From the NCBI RefSeq assembly GCF_002575655.3, contig NC_053037.3:566720880-566784879 (forward strand): DNA of 64,000 bases. Reading direction: 5' to 3'. The notes under the pieces were generated by a model, which did not search any database, had not been told where the DNA came from, and saw nothing but the letters and a program-made list of their open reading frames with translations. The stretch is from Aegilops tauschii subsp. strangulata. Its lineage: Eukaryota > Streptophyta > Magnoliopsida > Poales > Poaceae. How positions within the stretch are numbered: the stretch's first letter is position 1; each line of letters begins with the position of its first letter. The position numbers and the translations under genes were made by a program. Positions 10,767 to 23,600 of the stretch are shown here, in pieces.

Positions 10767-12986
10767 ATTTTCCCGCCCTCCCGCCCTTTTTCTTCTTGGA
10801 GTCGGAATTCTTAATCAAGTATCCATCTTATGGATGAGAAGTCTCTTCATTATTTTCCTTCTATGTTCTTAGCCGGTGATTTCTCATGAAGATGATCTAC
10901 AAGTTCATCATTCGTCATTCTCATTTTATTTTCCGGTGGATTCAATTCAAGCTTGCGGTGTTGATTATATTCCTTTTCTTGTTTCAAATGCTTTCCCATG
11001 CTGATGCACCTCTTAATCATTCACTTCTCGCTATTCATTTGTTATGGAGTGCTGAAGATATCTCAGAAGGCTCATGTTTTCATTCCTAATCCGTTCAATC
11101 TATCTCGAGGTTGTTATCTCATTCAAGCCATTTAATTCAACCGGTGCAATATCTTTCGAGCAATCTTTTCGAAAGGTGCTTCTTTTGAGTGGGCCCTAAC
11201 CCACAGGTCTTTCCCCAGGATATTACCTGACTCTTCTAATTCTTTCCGGAGTTATTCTCTAATTCATTTCAAAGTTTGACGTAAGGATGAATTATCATCA
11301 GTCAATGTCTTTCTCCAAAATCTTTCAAATTCTTTTCATCGTTGGTTCAACCTTTCTAATTTTCATTCCGGAGTGCCTCAACAATTCATGGTGGTGTTTC
11401 TCGTCGTCATTCTCGGATTGTGATGACCGAAGAAGACTTCGTCTTAAATCCGTACCTATTCTTCCAAAGATGCATAGTTCAAGATTGATGCCATCCTCTC
11501 ATAAATGTTTTGGATTGTGACAATTCTTTTCTTACCATCCGGAGCATTTCATGAGTTGTTTCCATTTTATTCCTACGAAGGCCATCATTTCGGGTTTATG
11601 CATTCTCAGCTTTCAGCTCTCGTTCTTGAATTTTTCTGGTGCTTCGTTCAAGTATCCTCTTGTCAGCTCGTGATCTATTCGATCTCATGTATCTAAATTC
11701 TCTTAAGTATCTTCGTCTTTTCTAATTCTACCCGGTGTTTCGCTATCTTTTTTTTGTTCATTTTGTTCAAGATTCCTCTTTCGTTGTTATCGTATCAATT
11801 CATTCGTTTCTTTCCAAATCCTACCGGTGGTTCATGGAAGACCTTCCCAAGTTGCGCTATTTCTCTCTTCAATCTTTTCAAGAAGAATAAGTGACATGCC
11901 AAATCCGTTGCTTGTCATCAATTTAAATTGGTGAAGGATACGCATAACATAATTCATATGCTTGTTTCATCCAAGTGATCTAGTTTCTTCTTTCCAGAGT
12001 TGTTCATCATGTCATTTTTCTCGGTACGAGATGCTTCATCTTTTCTTTTCCGGAGTTCCAAGTTTTCCGCATTATCACGTCGCGAAGCTCCTTCTAAATC
12101 ATCACAACGCCTCACCTTGTGTTTTCAACTTCCATTTCTTTTTATCATCCTTTCATTACCGGAGTTCTTCATGGAGGCTCTACATGGATTCTTTTCATCC
12201 TTCAATTGTTCTTCAAGATCTCTCTCGGAGTTAAGATCCGCCAAGCTATACTCTAAAATAAACTTGGTGTTTAACAAATGTCTTATTTTGAGGAGTTCAA
12301 GTATTCTTCATCCTACATTCTGAAGTGCAAATCTTTCTATCTTATCCTTTGAGGTGGTGTTATGTCATTTTGACAGTTTCCTTCATGTTTCATGATTGAC
12401 AAGTCGTCAGGAATGAGATATTTAAATCCATCAGTCTCTTTGTTGGAGTTATATTGATAAATATTTCACCCAAAGCCTTCAATTGGGAATGTTGCTATTT
12501 GTGGTGCTTATCAATGGTCCAAGTTATCTCTCTATCATCTTGGTGTAAGAAGTTTTTCATCTCGTTGGTGTTATGAATTATATTATTTGTTTCCGTAGTG
12601 GCAGAATTTCGCCTCAATTTTGAGAAATTTTCCATAAGCCCACTACAAGCTTATTCGTTTCGTTGTTGGTTTTTCCAACAACTCCATTATAACTTGGAAA
12701 TAACTCCGTTATAACTTGGAAATAACTCCGTTATAACTTCGTTGTTGGCTTGTCATTTGCAAACCGTGCATCCGTTTCCGGTGATCCTTATATCGATTTC
12801 GACCGAAATCTCTCAGTCTTTCCAGTGGCATACTTGGTTGGCCAAGTTGATGCCTTGATCGTCTTTTCCCTTTCGGAGTACCCATATGCATTACACATCA
12901 TACCCTGCATTCCATGCCATGTCTTGCATCATGTTGCTTGTGCATTGCACCGTAATTGATTGTTGTTCCTTTGCTTGTGTTCTTGC
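10767..12986. repeat. Unclassified T-rich repetitive DNA
   Basis: There is no coding signal in these 2.2 kb. The plus strand is pyrimidine-rich and carries a recurring, irregularly spaced motif around CCGGAGT or CCGGTG followed by TTCAT/TTCAA (near 10871, 10930, 11140, 11247, 11370, 11540, 11820, 12050, 12160). This suggests a diverged tandem array, perhaps the leader of a Gypsy element. The stretch near 12880-12950 (CATATGCATTACACATCATA and similar) looks like retrotransposon DNA I have seen in Triticeae, but I cannot name it. It is the target of both the Copia element and the LTR at 12987. Confidence 0.4.
12676..12740. repeat. Short tandem repeat, 22-bp unit
   Basis: Three copies of a unit like AACTCCGTTATAACTTGGAAAT follow one another. 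The last copy is followed by CGTTGTTGG, which also occurs just before the array. Confidence 0.8.
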
Positions 12987-13613
12987 TGTTGGGGATATAA
13001 CTACTGAGTATAAACCGCCCAGGAGGGGCCGGGTTATACCTGTAATGAGTTATCCATATTGAAGCCCATGAAGACAAGGGGTATGGTGCTTTACTACAGA
13101 GATCTAAAGCCAGGGCCTAAAGGCGGATTAGGGCCCGTAGACATAAACCGGCATAAGGTGTATGACTTGTTATGTAAGATAAGAAAGGATAGAAACCGAA
13201 CCGGACACGTTTATGAGCCGGCCGGGATTCTGTAAACCGCCGGGCGTCAAGCTGTGTATATAAGGCCTTGTACAATAGGAGGTGCTTAGAGAAATAAACC
13301 AGACTTTTCTTAAGCACCGATGCTTATTTGTACAGGATAGACGCTTAACTAAGCGTCTCTCCTATAAAAATAGGCGCCGGTGCTTCAGAAAAACCCGGTT
13401 TATTTTTTTTAAGCATCTCTCTAAGCACCTTCCATTGTACAAGGCCTAAAGGGACGACCCGGCGGCGGTTCAAGGACAACAAACAACAACTTGAGAGCCA
13501 GGTCAAGCGGATTCGCTCCCTGGTCTTTACCTTCACCGCAAGGGGCCGAACCAGTATAAAATGCCTGCATCCTTTGTCCCGCTTTAACCCCTTTAAGCTA
13601 ACCCGTCGCGATG
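12987..13613 (+). repeat. Truncated LTR of a Gypsy-like element with nested MITE
   Basis: The sequence begins TGTTGGGGATATAACTACTG, a typical LTR start, and contains a TATA-box region split by a MITE at 13264-13446. It is cut at 13613 by the insertion of the Tat-type Gypsy element; the remainder must lie beyond the right end of the window. The bases to the left show no polypurine tract, so this is better read as a 5' or solo LTR than a 3' LTR. It resembles LTRs of the Wham group, but I am not certain. Confidence 0.6.
13264..13446. mobile_element. Tourist-like (PIF/Harbinger) MITE, 183 bp
   Basis: The ends form inverted repeats of about 28 bp, GGCCTTGTACAATAGGAGGT on the left and the reverse complement of CCTTCCATTGTACAAGGCC on the right. 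The element is flanked by a perfect TAA target duplication (13261-13263 and 13447-13449), the signature of PIF/Harbinger transposition. There is no coding capacity. It interrupts the LTR at its TATA box. Confidence 0.9.
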
Positions 13614-14505
13614 TGTCGGATGTGGGGTTCTGGCAAACCCTTAAGGTTCGAACCCTGGTGTGCACGCGAACTCTTTCCCTCCTACCGATCTACGCTCTAG
13701 CTCGCTAAGATCTCACGGACAAACTCGACGAACTTGCAACACAGAAAGACACGAGGTTTATACTGGTTCGGGCCACCGTTGTGGTGTAATACCCTACTCC
13801 AGTGTGGTGGTGGTGGATTGCCTCTTGGGCTGATGATGAACAGTACAAGGGAAGAACAGCCTCCTGAGGTTGAGGTGTTCTTGTGGCTAGGCTCTCGATC
13901 GGGTTGGATCAAGCTAAGATCCGATGCTCTACTATGGTGGCTAGCTCTACTTATATAGGCCCTAGTCCTCCTCCCAAATATCGAGCGGGAAGGGAGCCAA
14001 CAACGGTGGGCAAATTTGAAGGGGGACAGCTAGTACAAGCTATCCTGACAAAAGCGGTCTTCGCCTGCGAAAAGCTCTGGTGGCGACACTGCCTTGGGCT
14101 CCATGATGACCTCCGTCTTGCCGTCCTCCTGGTCTTGGTCTCCTCGTACCAATATAGCAACCATTGCCTGATGCCTCGGTACTCTTCGCCTGCACTGGCC
14201 TCCTTAGCACCGAAGAGGAAATAAGGACGCTGCACGCACTGGCGCCCGCCTGGTGTCGTTCGTCATGGCTCACGTCACGAGGGCCTCGTGAGGTTTGCCC
14301 CGCCTTGATATCTCCGCTCCTCGTGAGCCTGCCTGGCTAGGCCACTCCAGAGGAGGTCTTGCGTCCTCCGCCTCGCGAGGCTCGGACCCTCGCGAGGGTC
14401 TTGGATGCCTTGTTGATGAAGATGGGCCGTACGGCCTGTTGGCTTAGCCACGCTGTGGGTCGCAGGCAGGCAAGTCTGGGGACCCCCGTTCCCAGAACGC
14501 CGACA
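13614..14505 (-). repeat. 3' LTR of element T
   Basis: This 892-bp LTR reads TGTCGGATGTGGGG at its left edge and ends GAACGCCGACA. Its first 242 bp match 46067-46308 with about eleven differences by eye. The bases next to it (14506-14520) are the polypurine tract in reverse complement. Confidence 0.9.
13951..13957 (-). promoter_or_regulatory. LTR TATA box (element T)
   Basis: The minus strand reads CTATATAAGTAGAG around this position inside the LTR, a good plant TATA box. Its equivalent in the 5' LTR lies beyond the CACTA insertion. Confidence 0.5.
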
Positions 14506-14525
14506 GTAGCCCCCGGGCCCAAGGT
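14506..14525 (-). other. Polypurine tract of T and left target duplication of L
   Basis: The minus strand reads GGGCCCGGGGGCTAC directly before the 3' LTR, a polypurine tract. AAGGT at 14521-14525 is the left copy of the 5-bp duplication made by element L; the right copy is at 25660-25664. Confidence 0.8.
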
Positions 14526-17500
14526 TGTGGCACCCCTATCCGCATGGAGCAGGGGGCCTTCGCACGTCAGCCCAGGATAACACGTGACGCACGACAGGTC
14601 CATAATACAGCATTCCAGGTACAAAAATATTCATCAAATACATGTATATGAGATTACATCATTGATGAATACAATTATCTGGCATAGCCCTAAGGCTATT
14701 AAATGACAGCGGAAGTCTGATAAAAATGGCGGCGGGAGTCTTGGTTTGGCAGCATAACAAGTCTGGCTGGCCTCCACAACTCACAGGATCAAGCGAGCAA
14801 TACGGGTACGACCTACAAAACTGGCATGACACGCCAGGTCTGTACATTGAATGTACTTGCAAGACAACCAAATACATAGCATCCAAACAAGCTGCAGACA
14901 AAGCAAGAACCGAGCGCATGCAACACCCTATCTCATATCAATTACTAAACATGGCATGATAAAAATCAACCAAGCATGAACAAAATCATAACATCTACTA
15001 ACATGCCAATGACATGGCATATCAGAACATGATTATAACATTGTAATAGCAAAACATAGAATTTTATCTCAATCATGGCATAACTTAACATGTCAATCAA
15101 AGCATAGCATGGCATCAAGAAACTATGCTGAAAATAAACTACCAATAATATCCAATGCAGACATAGCATGTTAACATTATGCAATAATCTTCTGTTCTAT
15201 CATGGTTCTTTTAAATGCAAATAATGATATATTATTCCAGCAATGCAACCAAACTTGTGCACCGAGTCCCTCGGACTCTCTTATCAACTGTGAGCATCTC
15301 TGGATCACAAACACACCACCAAAGTGGTCTTTCTCAAGAACAACTTGTGATCCTTACGGCGATCACAACCACGACCAACACTTGGTCTCCAACCGTCATC
15401 CTTACGGCGATCACAACCACGACCAATATTTGGCCCGTGATCCTTACGGCGATCACAACCACTTATCTCATCATCAAAATATCGTCGTGACTCCTCATGA
15501 CTATCTCATAGTTCAAGTTACCATATTCTTGTTATCACATATTTATTTACCAACTTAATTATTTCGGTTTGTCCTCCATTTCGACCAAGACCTGATAGTG
15601 AGCGTCATGAACTTATGCCCATGACCGAGGACGCGGCTATCGATAGATTGAATACACTCTGCAAAGGTAGCACACTGTACCCACCCCACGGAACCCATGG
15701 CCTCGTCATCCCATTCGGGTGGACCAACGGCATTCCGACGAAACCAACCTATTGCCATGACGCTCTCCCGGCCACTCCGACCCAATCCAACGGGCTGGTC
15801 CTGGGTGGCCCCGTGTCTACCAGACACCCCGACCACCGTCGTGGTCAACTCCCACTCGGGGACACTCCCACTCGGGGACTGGTACCAAAAATCTCAAAAA
15901 TGAGCAAACAAGGTTATGTCCGCTTACCTGATCAGGGTAAGCACGCCCATAACCTTCCCTAGTGGGACGCACCGGCGAGAGGTCACGACAATAGCTCGCA
16001 TTAAGGCCTCCCAGAAGGCAAATGTGGCTGCACTGAAAAAGTTCGGTTTGGCGGCACTATGACTCGATCCCATCGATGATGGAGGAGGTTTGTTATTATT
16101 AAGTCATTTTATTTCCTTCTCCATCATCATGAACATATTTAACATGAGTGCAACATGACGCATACAAATGCACGAACAAAATATTGAACTCCTCAAGTGC
16201 ACAACTATAACATAAAGGACACGACAATAGTATATCAACGTTGCATTACAATCCTCATAACAGTTTATAACCATCTCATGCAAATAAAGTAGAGTAATTG
16301 CATGGCATTATTAATAATAACATTCTAATTAACATGGCAAAGGTATCATGAAACACAAGCATGCAAGATAGGCATAAAGAAATAACTGCCAATGAAAACG
16401 ATATAAAACAACTGCAACTACACACACACACAAGGTGCAAGCAAAGTCAACATGCAAGTTCGGGGCTCATGATAAGAGGTTGGCTTGCCTGGGCTCGACA
16501 AATACTTCGGGAAGAAGTGTGAAACGATCGCCGAAAGATTTGCCGGAAACAGTTCCTTCTCGGAGGGGGCTGTTTACGGGCAAGGGCAAAAAGGTCATTT
16601 TCACTATGTGAAAATATTATGAAAATGATATCAACGGAACGGGCTCGACGAAACAAAGACGTGGGCTTTGGATTCACCTCATTTGGAGTTGTGGGTAAAA
16701 TGATATGACCGTTTAACTAGCAGGGACCAATCTGTAAAGAAAATCATTACAAACGGGGCCCTAGCAGAAAAACAGATCGCATCTTTCTCAGAAATACGCT
16801 TTCCAGAAAGGAAAACGCATTCCGGTCTGAAGAAGGGAAAGAATACGCTTTCGGTGATTGAAAGTGCACTATCCAGCAATACACTTTCGTGTGGGGAAAA
16901 CGGCTTTTTGGCCGGGGCGCCGCCACTTATCCACGCTGGCACTGGGCCAGGCCCTTCGGTCGCCGACAGGTGGGGCCGCGCGAGGAGGGGCCCGCCTGGC
17001 CTGGCTTCTTCCTCCTCCGGCTCGGGAGCGAGCGAGGCCGAGGGAGGAGATCGCTTCGACGGCGATTGCCGGCGCGTCCGGCCACCTCTCGAGGCGTACG
17101 ACCTACCCAGAAGATCAGGGCGGAGAGACGCATTGGATGGTGGTCTCCATTGCCGACGAGAGGTGCTGCAGAGAGAGCAGCAAGGCCCGTGGCAGAGGGG
17201 AGCTTCGGTCGCCGGCGAAGAGGGCGCTCCGGTGGGGGAGATGGGAGGCCGAGGCTACGGAGCGTCTCGCCGGAGCATGGGGGATGCGATGGTGGTGGAG
17301 GAACGGCGAGGGGAGCTCGGGATCACCGGAATCGAGCGAGACCCGAGGCGGCAACTGTGGCGACGGTGGAGGTCGAGGAGCGACTCCGGGGACAAGAGGA
17401 GGGGTTGGGGAGGCGTAGAAAGGTGGGAAAGGCTGCTGATGGTCTCTAGAGGCTCGAGCGACGGGTATTTATCGTCGGGGCAAGGAGGGGAGGAGGTGGC

Positions 17501-19480
17501 ACGCGGCGGGCGACGTGTTCGCGCGTCGGTGACGGCGCAGCGTCGGCAGGCGCGGCCAAGGCTCACGAGAAGCGGCGAGAAGGCGACGAGGGGGAAGTGG
17601 ACGAGCGCCAGAGAGTCACGGTGACGAGCAGCGCTCGGAGACGAACGGAGGAAGAGGACACCGGGGATGAAGAGGACGAGCTCACGAGCACGCACTGCTC
17701 GAGCATTGGCACGGCTCGTCGGAGAAGAAAATGAAGGGGGCCAGAGGTCCAGGGGGAAGACGACGTCGAGGGGGAACTGTTGGGCATTAATGGCGAGGCC
17801 AGAGACGGTCGGGGCAGCGCTGCCGACGAGAACAGTGGCTAGACCACCGTTTTGGCTGGTTGCCCTCGTAGTCACCACTGGCATGGCGTGCTCTGGAGTT
17901 TTAACTGATGTAAATTCATGTCTACCGCGTAGTCCTTCCAGCGTGGAGTGTTACCATGGTGAAAGATCGGGCAGAGACAAATGGAGATGAGTGAAACAAG
18001 CTCCACAAGTTTGCTGTTGCAAACTTGGCAACATCCTAGAGATTAAACCAGAGAGGGTAAATGGTAAACTTGATGTCCGAGAGGCTTGGGGTAGAAAGGA
18101 CTACGGTCCTGGGAGTTTTGAGGTAAAATGGACAACTATTTACCATAGTTGTTGTACAACCACCAAAACTGACCCAGAAACTTAATCATGATGAAACACT
18201 CACTAGGAGAGATGGATTGGGCTATAACTTGGCAAAGCCTGATGATTTGAATGTACCATGATGCTGTAAAAAGTTCATACCAAATGGACTCACCAAAATG
18301 GTACTTCCTGCACAGCTATCATTTCTGTCCAAAAACTTTAGAAAAATCCTCAGGGCAATTGGTCAAGTAAAATGAGCCACAATCTTGTGGAGATAGGTTA
18401 TATGAGTAGTAGAAGGCCTGGAAAAATTATCAGCCATAATGGAGCAAGATAAAATACACTTGCTTCACAAACTGAAAATTTTGACAAAAAACAAGAATTG
18501 CTCCTGTGCTCACATAGTTCGATGAAATGACCTGAATTTGGGTGGAGGATAATGATTTGAGATACTTGAGAGGATGGAAAAGTTTCATCCCATTTGGAAA
18601 CAATATGTAGGTACTTCCTTCACAAACTTGTGTTCTGGTCAGAAACTTTGAAAAATTTCACAGGGAGCTAGGGTGAATGGATTGAGCTCATCTTTGGTAT
18701 CCATGGGTTGTTTAACAATGTTAAACACGCTGCCAAATTTCAGCTCAATTGGACTTAGCAATAAAGCACTTCCTTTGCAAAATTTCAAAGAAGGCAGAAA
18801 CTTGCATTGGATCATGTGCCAAATTTTGAACTGTGGAATCATGATATTAGGATGGAACTAGTGATTATATAGCAAGGACAAGCTCCACAATTTATGTGGG
18901 AATTTTCTCTGCTATAAAAATAGTAGTTCCTTTGGAAATTGGCAGAAATGCAATATTGGCATTAAATAGGAAAAGGAAATTTTCCTTATTTAATTATGGC
19001 CAATATACTTGCCAGAGCTTGGATTAGGCATAAGCATCAACTCCACCAATTCTCATGAATTTAGGAGATGGCTAGATATGCCTTTGGATTTTATTCCTTA
19101 GAAAGGCAAGAAAAGGAATAAATCATAATTCAAAAATATTGCATTGGACTTAGCAATATTTTTGCATATCTAAGGTTAAGAAAGATAGGATGATCTCTGG
19201 GATCAATTGGGAGGATCAACAGATCAAGGAAAATGATGGCTCCTTTGTAATCACAAGGGCATATCCAAATTCCAAAAATTTGGAATTAGGGTTTAAGAGG
19301 AATTGAGCTGATGCAAATGAGGTCTTGCCCACTGAAAAAGACATGAGCAAGATTTTGAAAGGTTGGAAATGACAAAATTTTCTCAGGGTCATCCAGCAAA
19401 TTCAGGAGAAAATTTTGAAAATGAGTGCGAGGAGAGAATAACAGCACAAAAATTGATAACCCAATTTTGGGGCTGTTACA
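14526..19480 (-). repeat. 3' LTR of element L
   Basis: This copy is collinear with 20692-25659 over its whole length. Differences include a roughly 20-bp segment missing near 14790, a 5-bp difference near 15468, and scattered substitutions. It contains three tandem copies of a unit around GATCCTTACGGCGATCACAA at 15349-15461 and a CpG-rich segment at about 16850-17850. The TATA position at 17465-17474 is changed (GATAAATA on the minus strand). Confidence 0.92.
15349..15461. repeat. 42-48 bp tandem repeats with inverted motif in L LTR
   Basis: Three tandem copies of a unit containing GATCCTTACGGCGATCACAA occur here. In most copies GTGATC and GATCAC flank CTTACGGC, giving a 6-bp stem. The same array is present in the other LTR at 21544-21657. 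Confidence 0.8.
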
Positions 19481-20691
19481 ACTCTTCCCCCCTTAAAAAG
19501 AAATCTCGCCCTCGAGATTCCTAGGGTTACAGCACAAACAAAAGAATAACAACTCCGGAGAAAAACCTCGGGGTTAATTTTTAACCCTTTGGTTAAATTC
19601 AAACGAGTTGGGGGCACCGACAAAAAAAATCACGGATTCCTCCACAAAACGTAGGTGTCGAGGTAGAATCAAGGGTGAAACCTGTATCGGGGTAGATGTA
19701 CTGGATCGAGTGAAATAAAATTGGCAGTGTTTCTCCGGAAATGAAATCAGGAAAAAGAATTAGAGACGAGGAATTTCCAAGCGGAAATGCCTCTGCGGGG
19801 TTTCTAGAGTTAGGAATCCGGCACACGGGGTATGCACAGATAGATAGGGATATGTGACTTTGCATCTCCCCGAGTACTGCCCGAATGTACTCGTGGGTGA
19901 ACCGGGTATGCGTGCAGTATGCAGAAAAATCTAAACTAGCAAACAGACAGAGGCAATAAACATGCAACGGAAAACACACCAGGCAAAATCATTCTACGGT
20001 GTTTTAATGCTAGTGGGTATATGTACTCCTGGTATAAATATACTTACACTAGCGCGCATTTTATTATAGACTCGAGATGAGTCAGGGTTAATTTAGTGTA
20101 TGTGATCTACTATTTAAAATCTTGTTAGCAACACAGTGTCAACCCTGTCAAACATTTCTGCTTGACAGAGAGACAAGCAAAAACAACACAAAAACAAAAG
20201 CACAAAAACATACATAGAACACAGCATACGGACTACAACAGTACCAGCAGACAAGAGAACAGGAACGCGCTATGCGCTAAACGAAGCAACTCATCTAGGG
20301 ATACATAGTTCTACCCTCATATCGAGGATGAACCGATAGACTGATCATCTTACTGCTTGACTGAGGGGTGAGCGATACGGCGAGCGGAAAGGGGGTTTTC
20401 ATAGGCAGCTATGCGAGACATGCCCGCATGGTGTGGCCCCTTTCCCTTAATGGCGAAGGGCAAGCGGCGCGGCCGACGAAAAATGATGCAGTTTCTATTC
20501 GTTCCACGGATAATTAGGCGGGGACAGCGGGGTGAGGACGTGTCGGTCCCGACTGCGCCACCTGTTGATTAACAGTGGCCATGCCGGATGCTGGGATGGG
20601 TCAAATCCCTTAGGGCCATTACTGGTTAATGGTAGCGGTGATCTAATACTAGGATGACCGATGCCAGCCTAGCTGCTCTAATACCATGCCC
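19481..20691 (-). other. Non-coding interior of element L
   Basis: This 1211-bp interior has no ORF with recognisable gag or pol similarity. Its left edge (19481-19500) is the polypurine tract. Next to it the minus strand carries the inverted motif AATCTCGAGGGCGAGATT, closely like the segment of element C that encodes the end of its polyprotein (35589-35605). The right edge holds the primer site. The middle (about 20370-20560) has a GC-rich segment with no feature I can name. Confidence 0.8.
20672..20686 (-). other. Primer binding site of L, tRNA-Met type
   Basis: The minus strand reads TGGTATTAGAGCAGC five bases inside the 5' LTR. It is a one-base variant of the tRNA-Met primer site TGGTATCAGAGC that element C carries intact. 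Confidence 0.85.
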
Positions 20692-23600
20692 TGTGGCACC
20701 CCGATCCGCATGGAGCAGGGGGCCTTCGCACGTCAGCCCAGGATAACACCTGACGCATGACAAGTCCATAATACAGCATTCCAGGTACAAAAATATTCAT
20801 CAAATACATGTATATGAGATTACATCATTGATGAATACAATTATCTGGCATAGCCCTAAGGCTATTAAATGACAGCGGAAGTCTGATAAAAATGGCGGCG
20901 GGAGTCTTGGTTTGGCAGCATAACAAGTCTGGCTGGCCTCCACAACTCACAGGACTGGCAAGATTACGGCCTAGCATGACGGATCAAGCGAGCAATACGG
21001 GTACGACCTACAAAACTGGCATGACACGCCAGGTCTGTACATTGAATGTACTTGCAAGACAACCAAATACATAGCATCCAAACAAGCTGCAGACAAAGCA
21101 AGAACCGAGCGCATGCAACACCCTATCTCATATCAATTACTAAACATGGCATGATAAAAATCAACCAAGCATGAACAAAATCATAACATCTACTAACATG
21201 CCAATGACATGGCATATCAGAACATGATTATAACATTGTAATAGCAAAACATAGAATTTTATCTCAATCATGGCATAACTTAACATGTCAATCAAAGCAT
21301 AGAATGGCATCAAGAAACTATGCTGAAAATAAACTACCAATAACATCCAATGCAGACATAGCATGTTAATATTATGCAATCATCTTCTGTTCTATCATGG
21401 TTCTTTTAAATGCAAATAATGATATATTATTCCAGCAATGCAACCAAACTTGTGCACCGAGTCCCTCGGACTCTCTTATCAACTGTGATCATCTCTGGAT
21501 CACAAACACACCACCAAAGTGGTCTTTCTCAAGAACAACTCGTGATCCTTACGGCGATCACAACCACGACCAACACTTGTTTTCCAACCGTGATCCTTAC
21601 GGCGATCACAACCACGACCAATATTTGGCCCGTGATCCTTACGGTGATCACAACCACTTATCATCAAAATATCGTCGTGACTCCTCACGACTATCTCATA
21701 GTTCAAGTTACCATATTCTTGTTATCACATATTTATTTACCAACTTAATTATTTCGGTTTGTCCTCCATTTCGACCAAGACCTGATAGTGGGACCTACTA
21801 CAAACTTATGCCCATGACCGAGGACGCGGCTATCGATAGATTGAATACACTCTGCAGAGGTAGCACACTATACCCACACCACGGAACCAATGGCCTCATC
21901 ATCCCATTCGGGTGGACCAACGGCATTCCGACGAAACCAACCTATTGCCATGACGCTCTCCCGGCCACTCCGACCCAATCCCCAATGGGCTGGTCCTGGG
22001 TGGCCCCGTGTCTACCAAAGACACCCCGACCACCGTCGTGGTCAACTCCCACTCGGGGACTGGTACCAAAAATCTCAAAAACGAGCACACAAGGTTATGT
22101 CCGCTTACCTGATCAGGGTAAGCATGCCCATAACCTTCCCTAGTGGGAGGCACCGGCGAGAGGTCACGACAATAGCTCGCATTAAGGCCTCCCAGAAGGC
22201 AAATGTGGCTGCACTGAAAAAGTTCGGTTTGGCGGCACTATGACTCGATCCCATCGATGACGGAGGAGGTTTGTTATTATTAAGTCATTTTATTTCCTTC
22301 TCCATCATCATGAACATTTAACATGAGTGCAACATGACACATACAAATGCACGAACAAAATATTGAACTCCTCAAGTGCACAACTATAACATAAAGGACA
22401 CGAAAATAGTATATCAACGGTGCATTACAATCCTCATAATAGTTTATAACGATGACATGCAAATAAAGTAGTGTAATGGCCTGGCATTATTAATAATAAC
22501 ATTCTAATTAACATGGCAAAGGTATCATGAAACACAAGCATGCAAGATAGGCATAAAGAAATAACTGCCGATGAAAACGATATAAAACAACTGCAACTAC
22601 ACACACACACAAGGTGCAAGCAAAGTCAACATGCAAATTTGGGGCTCATGATAAGAGCTTGGCTTGCCTGGGGTCAACAAATACTTCGGGAAGAAGTGTG
22701 AAACGATCGCGGAAAGATTTGCCGGAAACAGTTCCTTCTCGGAGGGGGCTGTTTACGGGCAAGGGCAAAAAGGTCATTTTCACTGTGTGAAAATATTATG
22801 AAAATTACATCAACGGAACGGGCTCGACGAATCGAGGACGTGGGCTTTGGATTCACCTCATTTGGAGTTGTGGGTAAAAAGATATGAGCGTGTAACTATC
22901 AGGGACCAATCTGTAAAGAAAATCATTACAAACGGGGCCCTAGCAGAAAAACAGATCGCGTCTTTCTCAGAAATACGCTTTCCAGAAAGGAAAAAACATT
23001 CCGGCCCAAAGTAGGGAAAGAATACGCTTTCGGTGATTGAAAGCGCACTATCCAGCAATACGCTTTCGCGTGGGGAAAACGGCTTTTTGGCGGGGGCGCC
23101 GCCACTTATCCACGCTGGCACTGGGCCAGGCCCTTCGGTCGCCGACAGATGGGGCCGCGCGAGGAGGGGCCAGCCTGGCCTGGCTTCTTCCTCCTCCGGC
23201 TTGGGAGCGAGCGAGGCCGAGGGAGGAGATCGCCTTGACGGCGATTGCCGGCGCGTCCGGCCACCTCTCGAGGCGCACGACCTACCTAGAAGATCAGGGC
23301 GGAGAGACGCATTGGATGGTTTTCTCTGTTGCCGACGAGAGGCGCTGCAGAGATAGCAGCAAGGCCCGCGGCGGAGGGGAGCTTCGGTCGCCGGCGAAGA
23401 GGGAGCTCCGGTGGGGGAGATGGGAGGCCGAGGCTACGGAGCGTCTCGCCGGAGCATGGGGGATGCGATGGTGGTGGAGGAACGGCGAGGGGAGCTTGGG
23501 ATCACCGGAATCGAGCAAGACCAGAGGCTGCGACTATGGCGACGGTGGAGGTCGAGGAGTGACTCCGGGGACGAGAGGAGGGGTTGGGGAGGCGTAGAGA

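Noticed and set aside
16854..17884. Long open frames on both strands (up to 256 codons) in the GC-rich part of the left L LTR
   Set aside because: The matching frames in the other LTR (23033-24064) break at different places, the composition is simply GC-rich, and no domain is recognisable.
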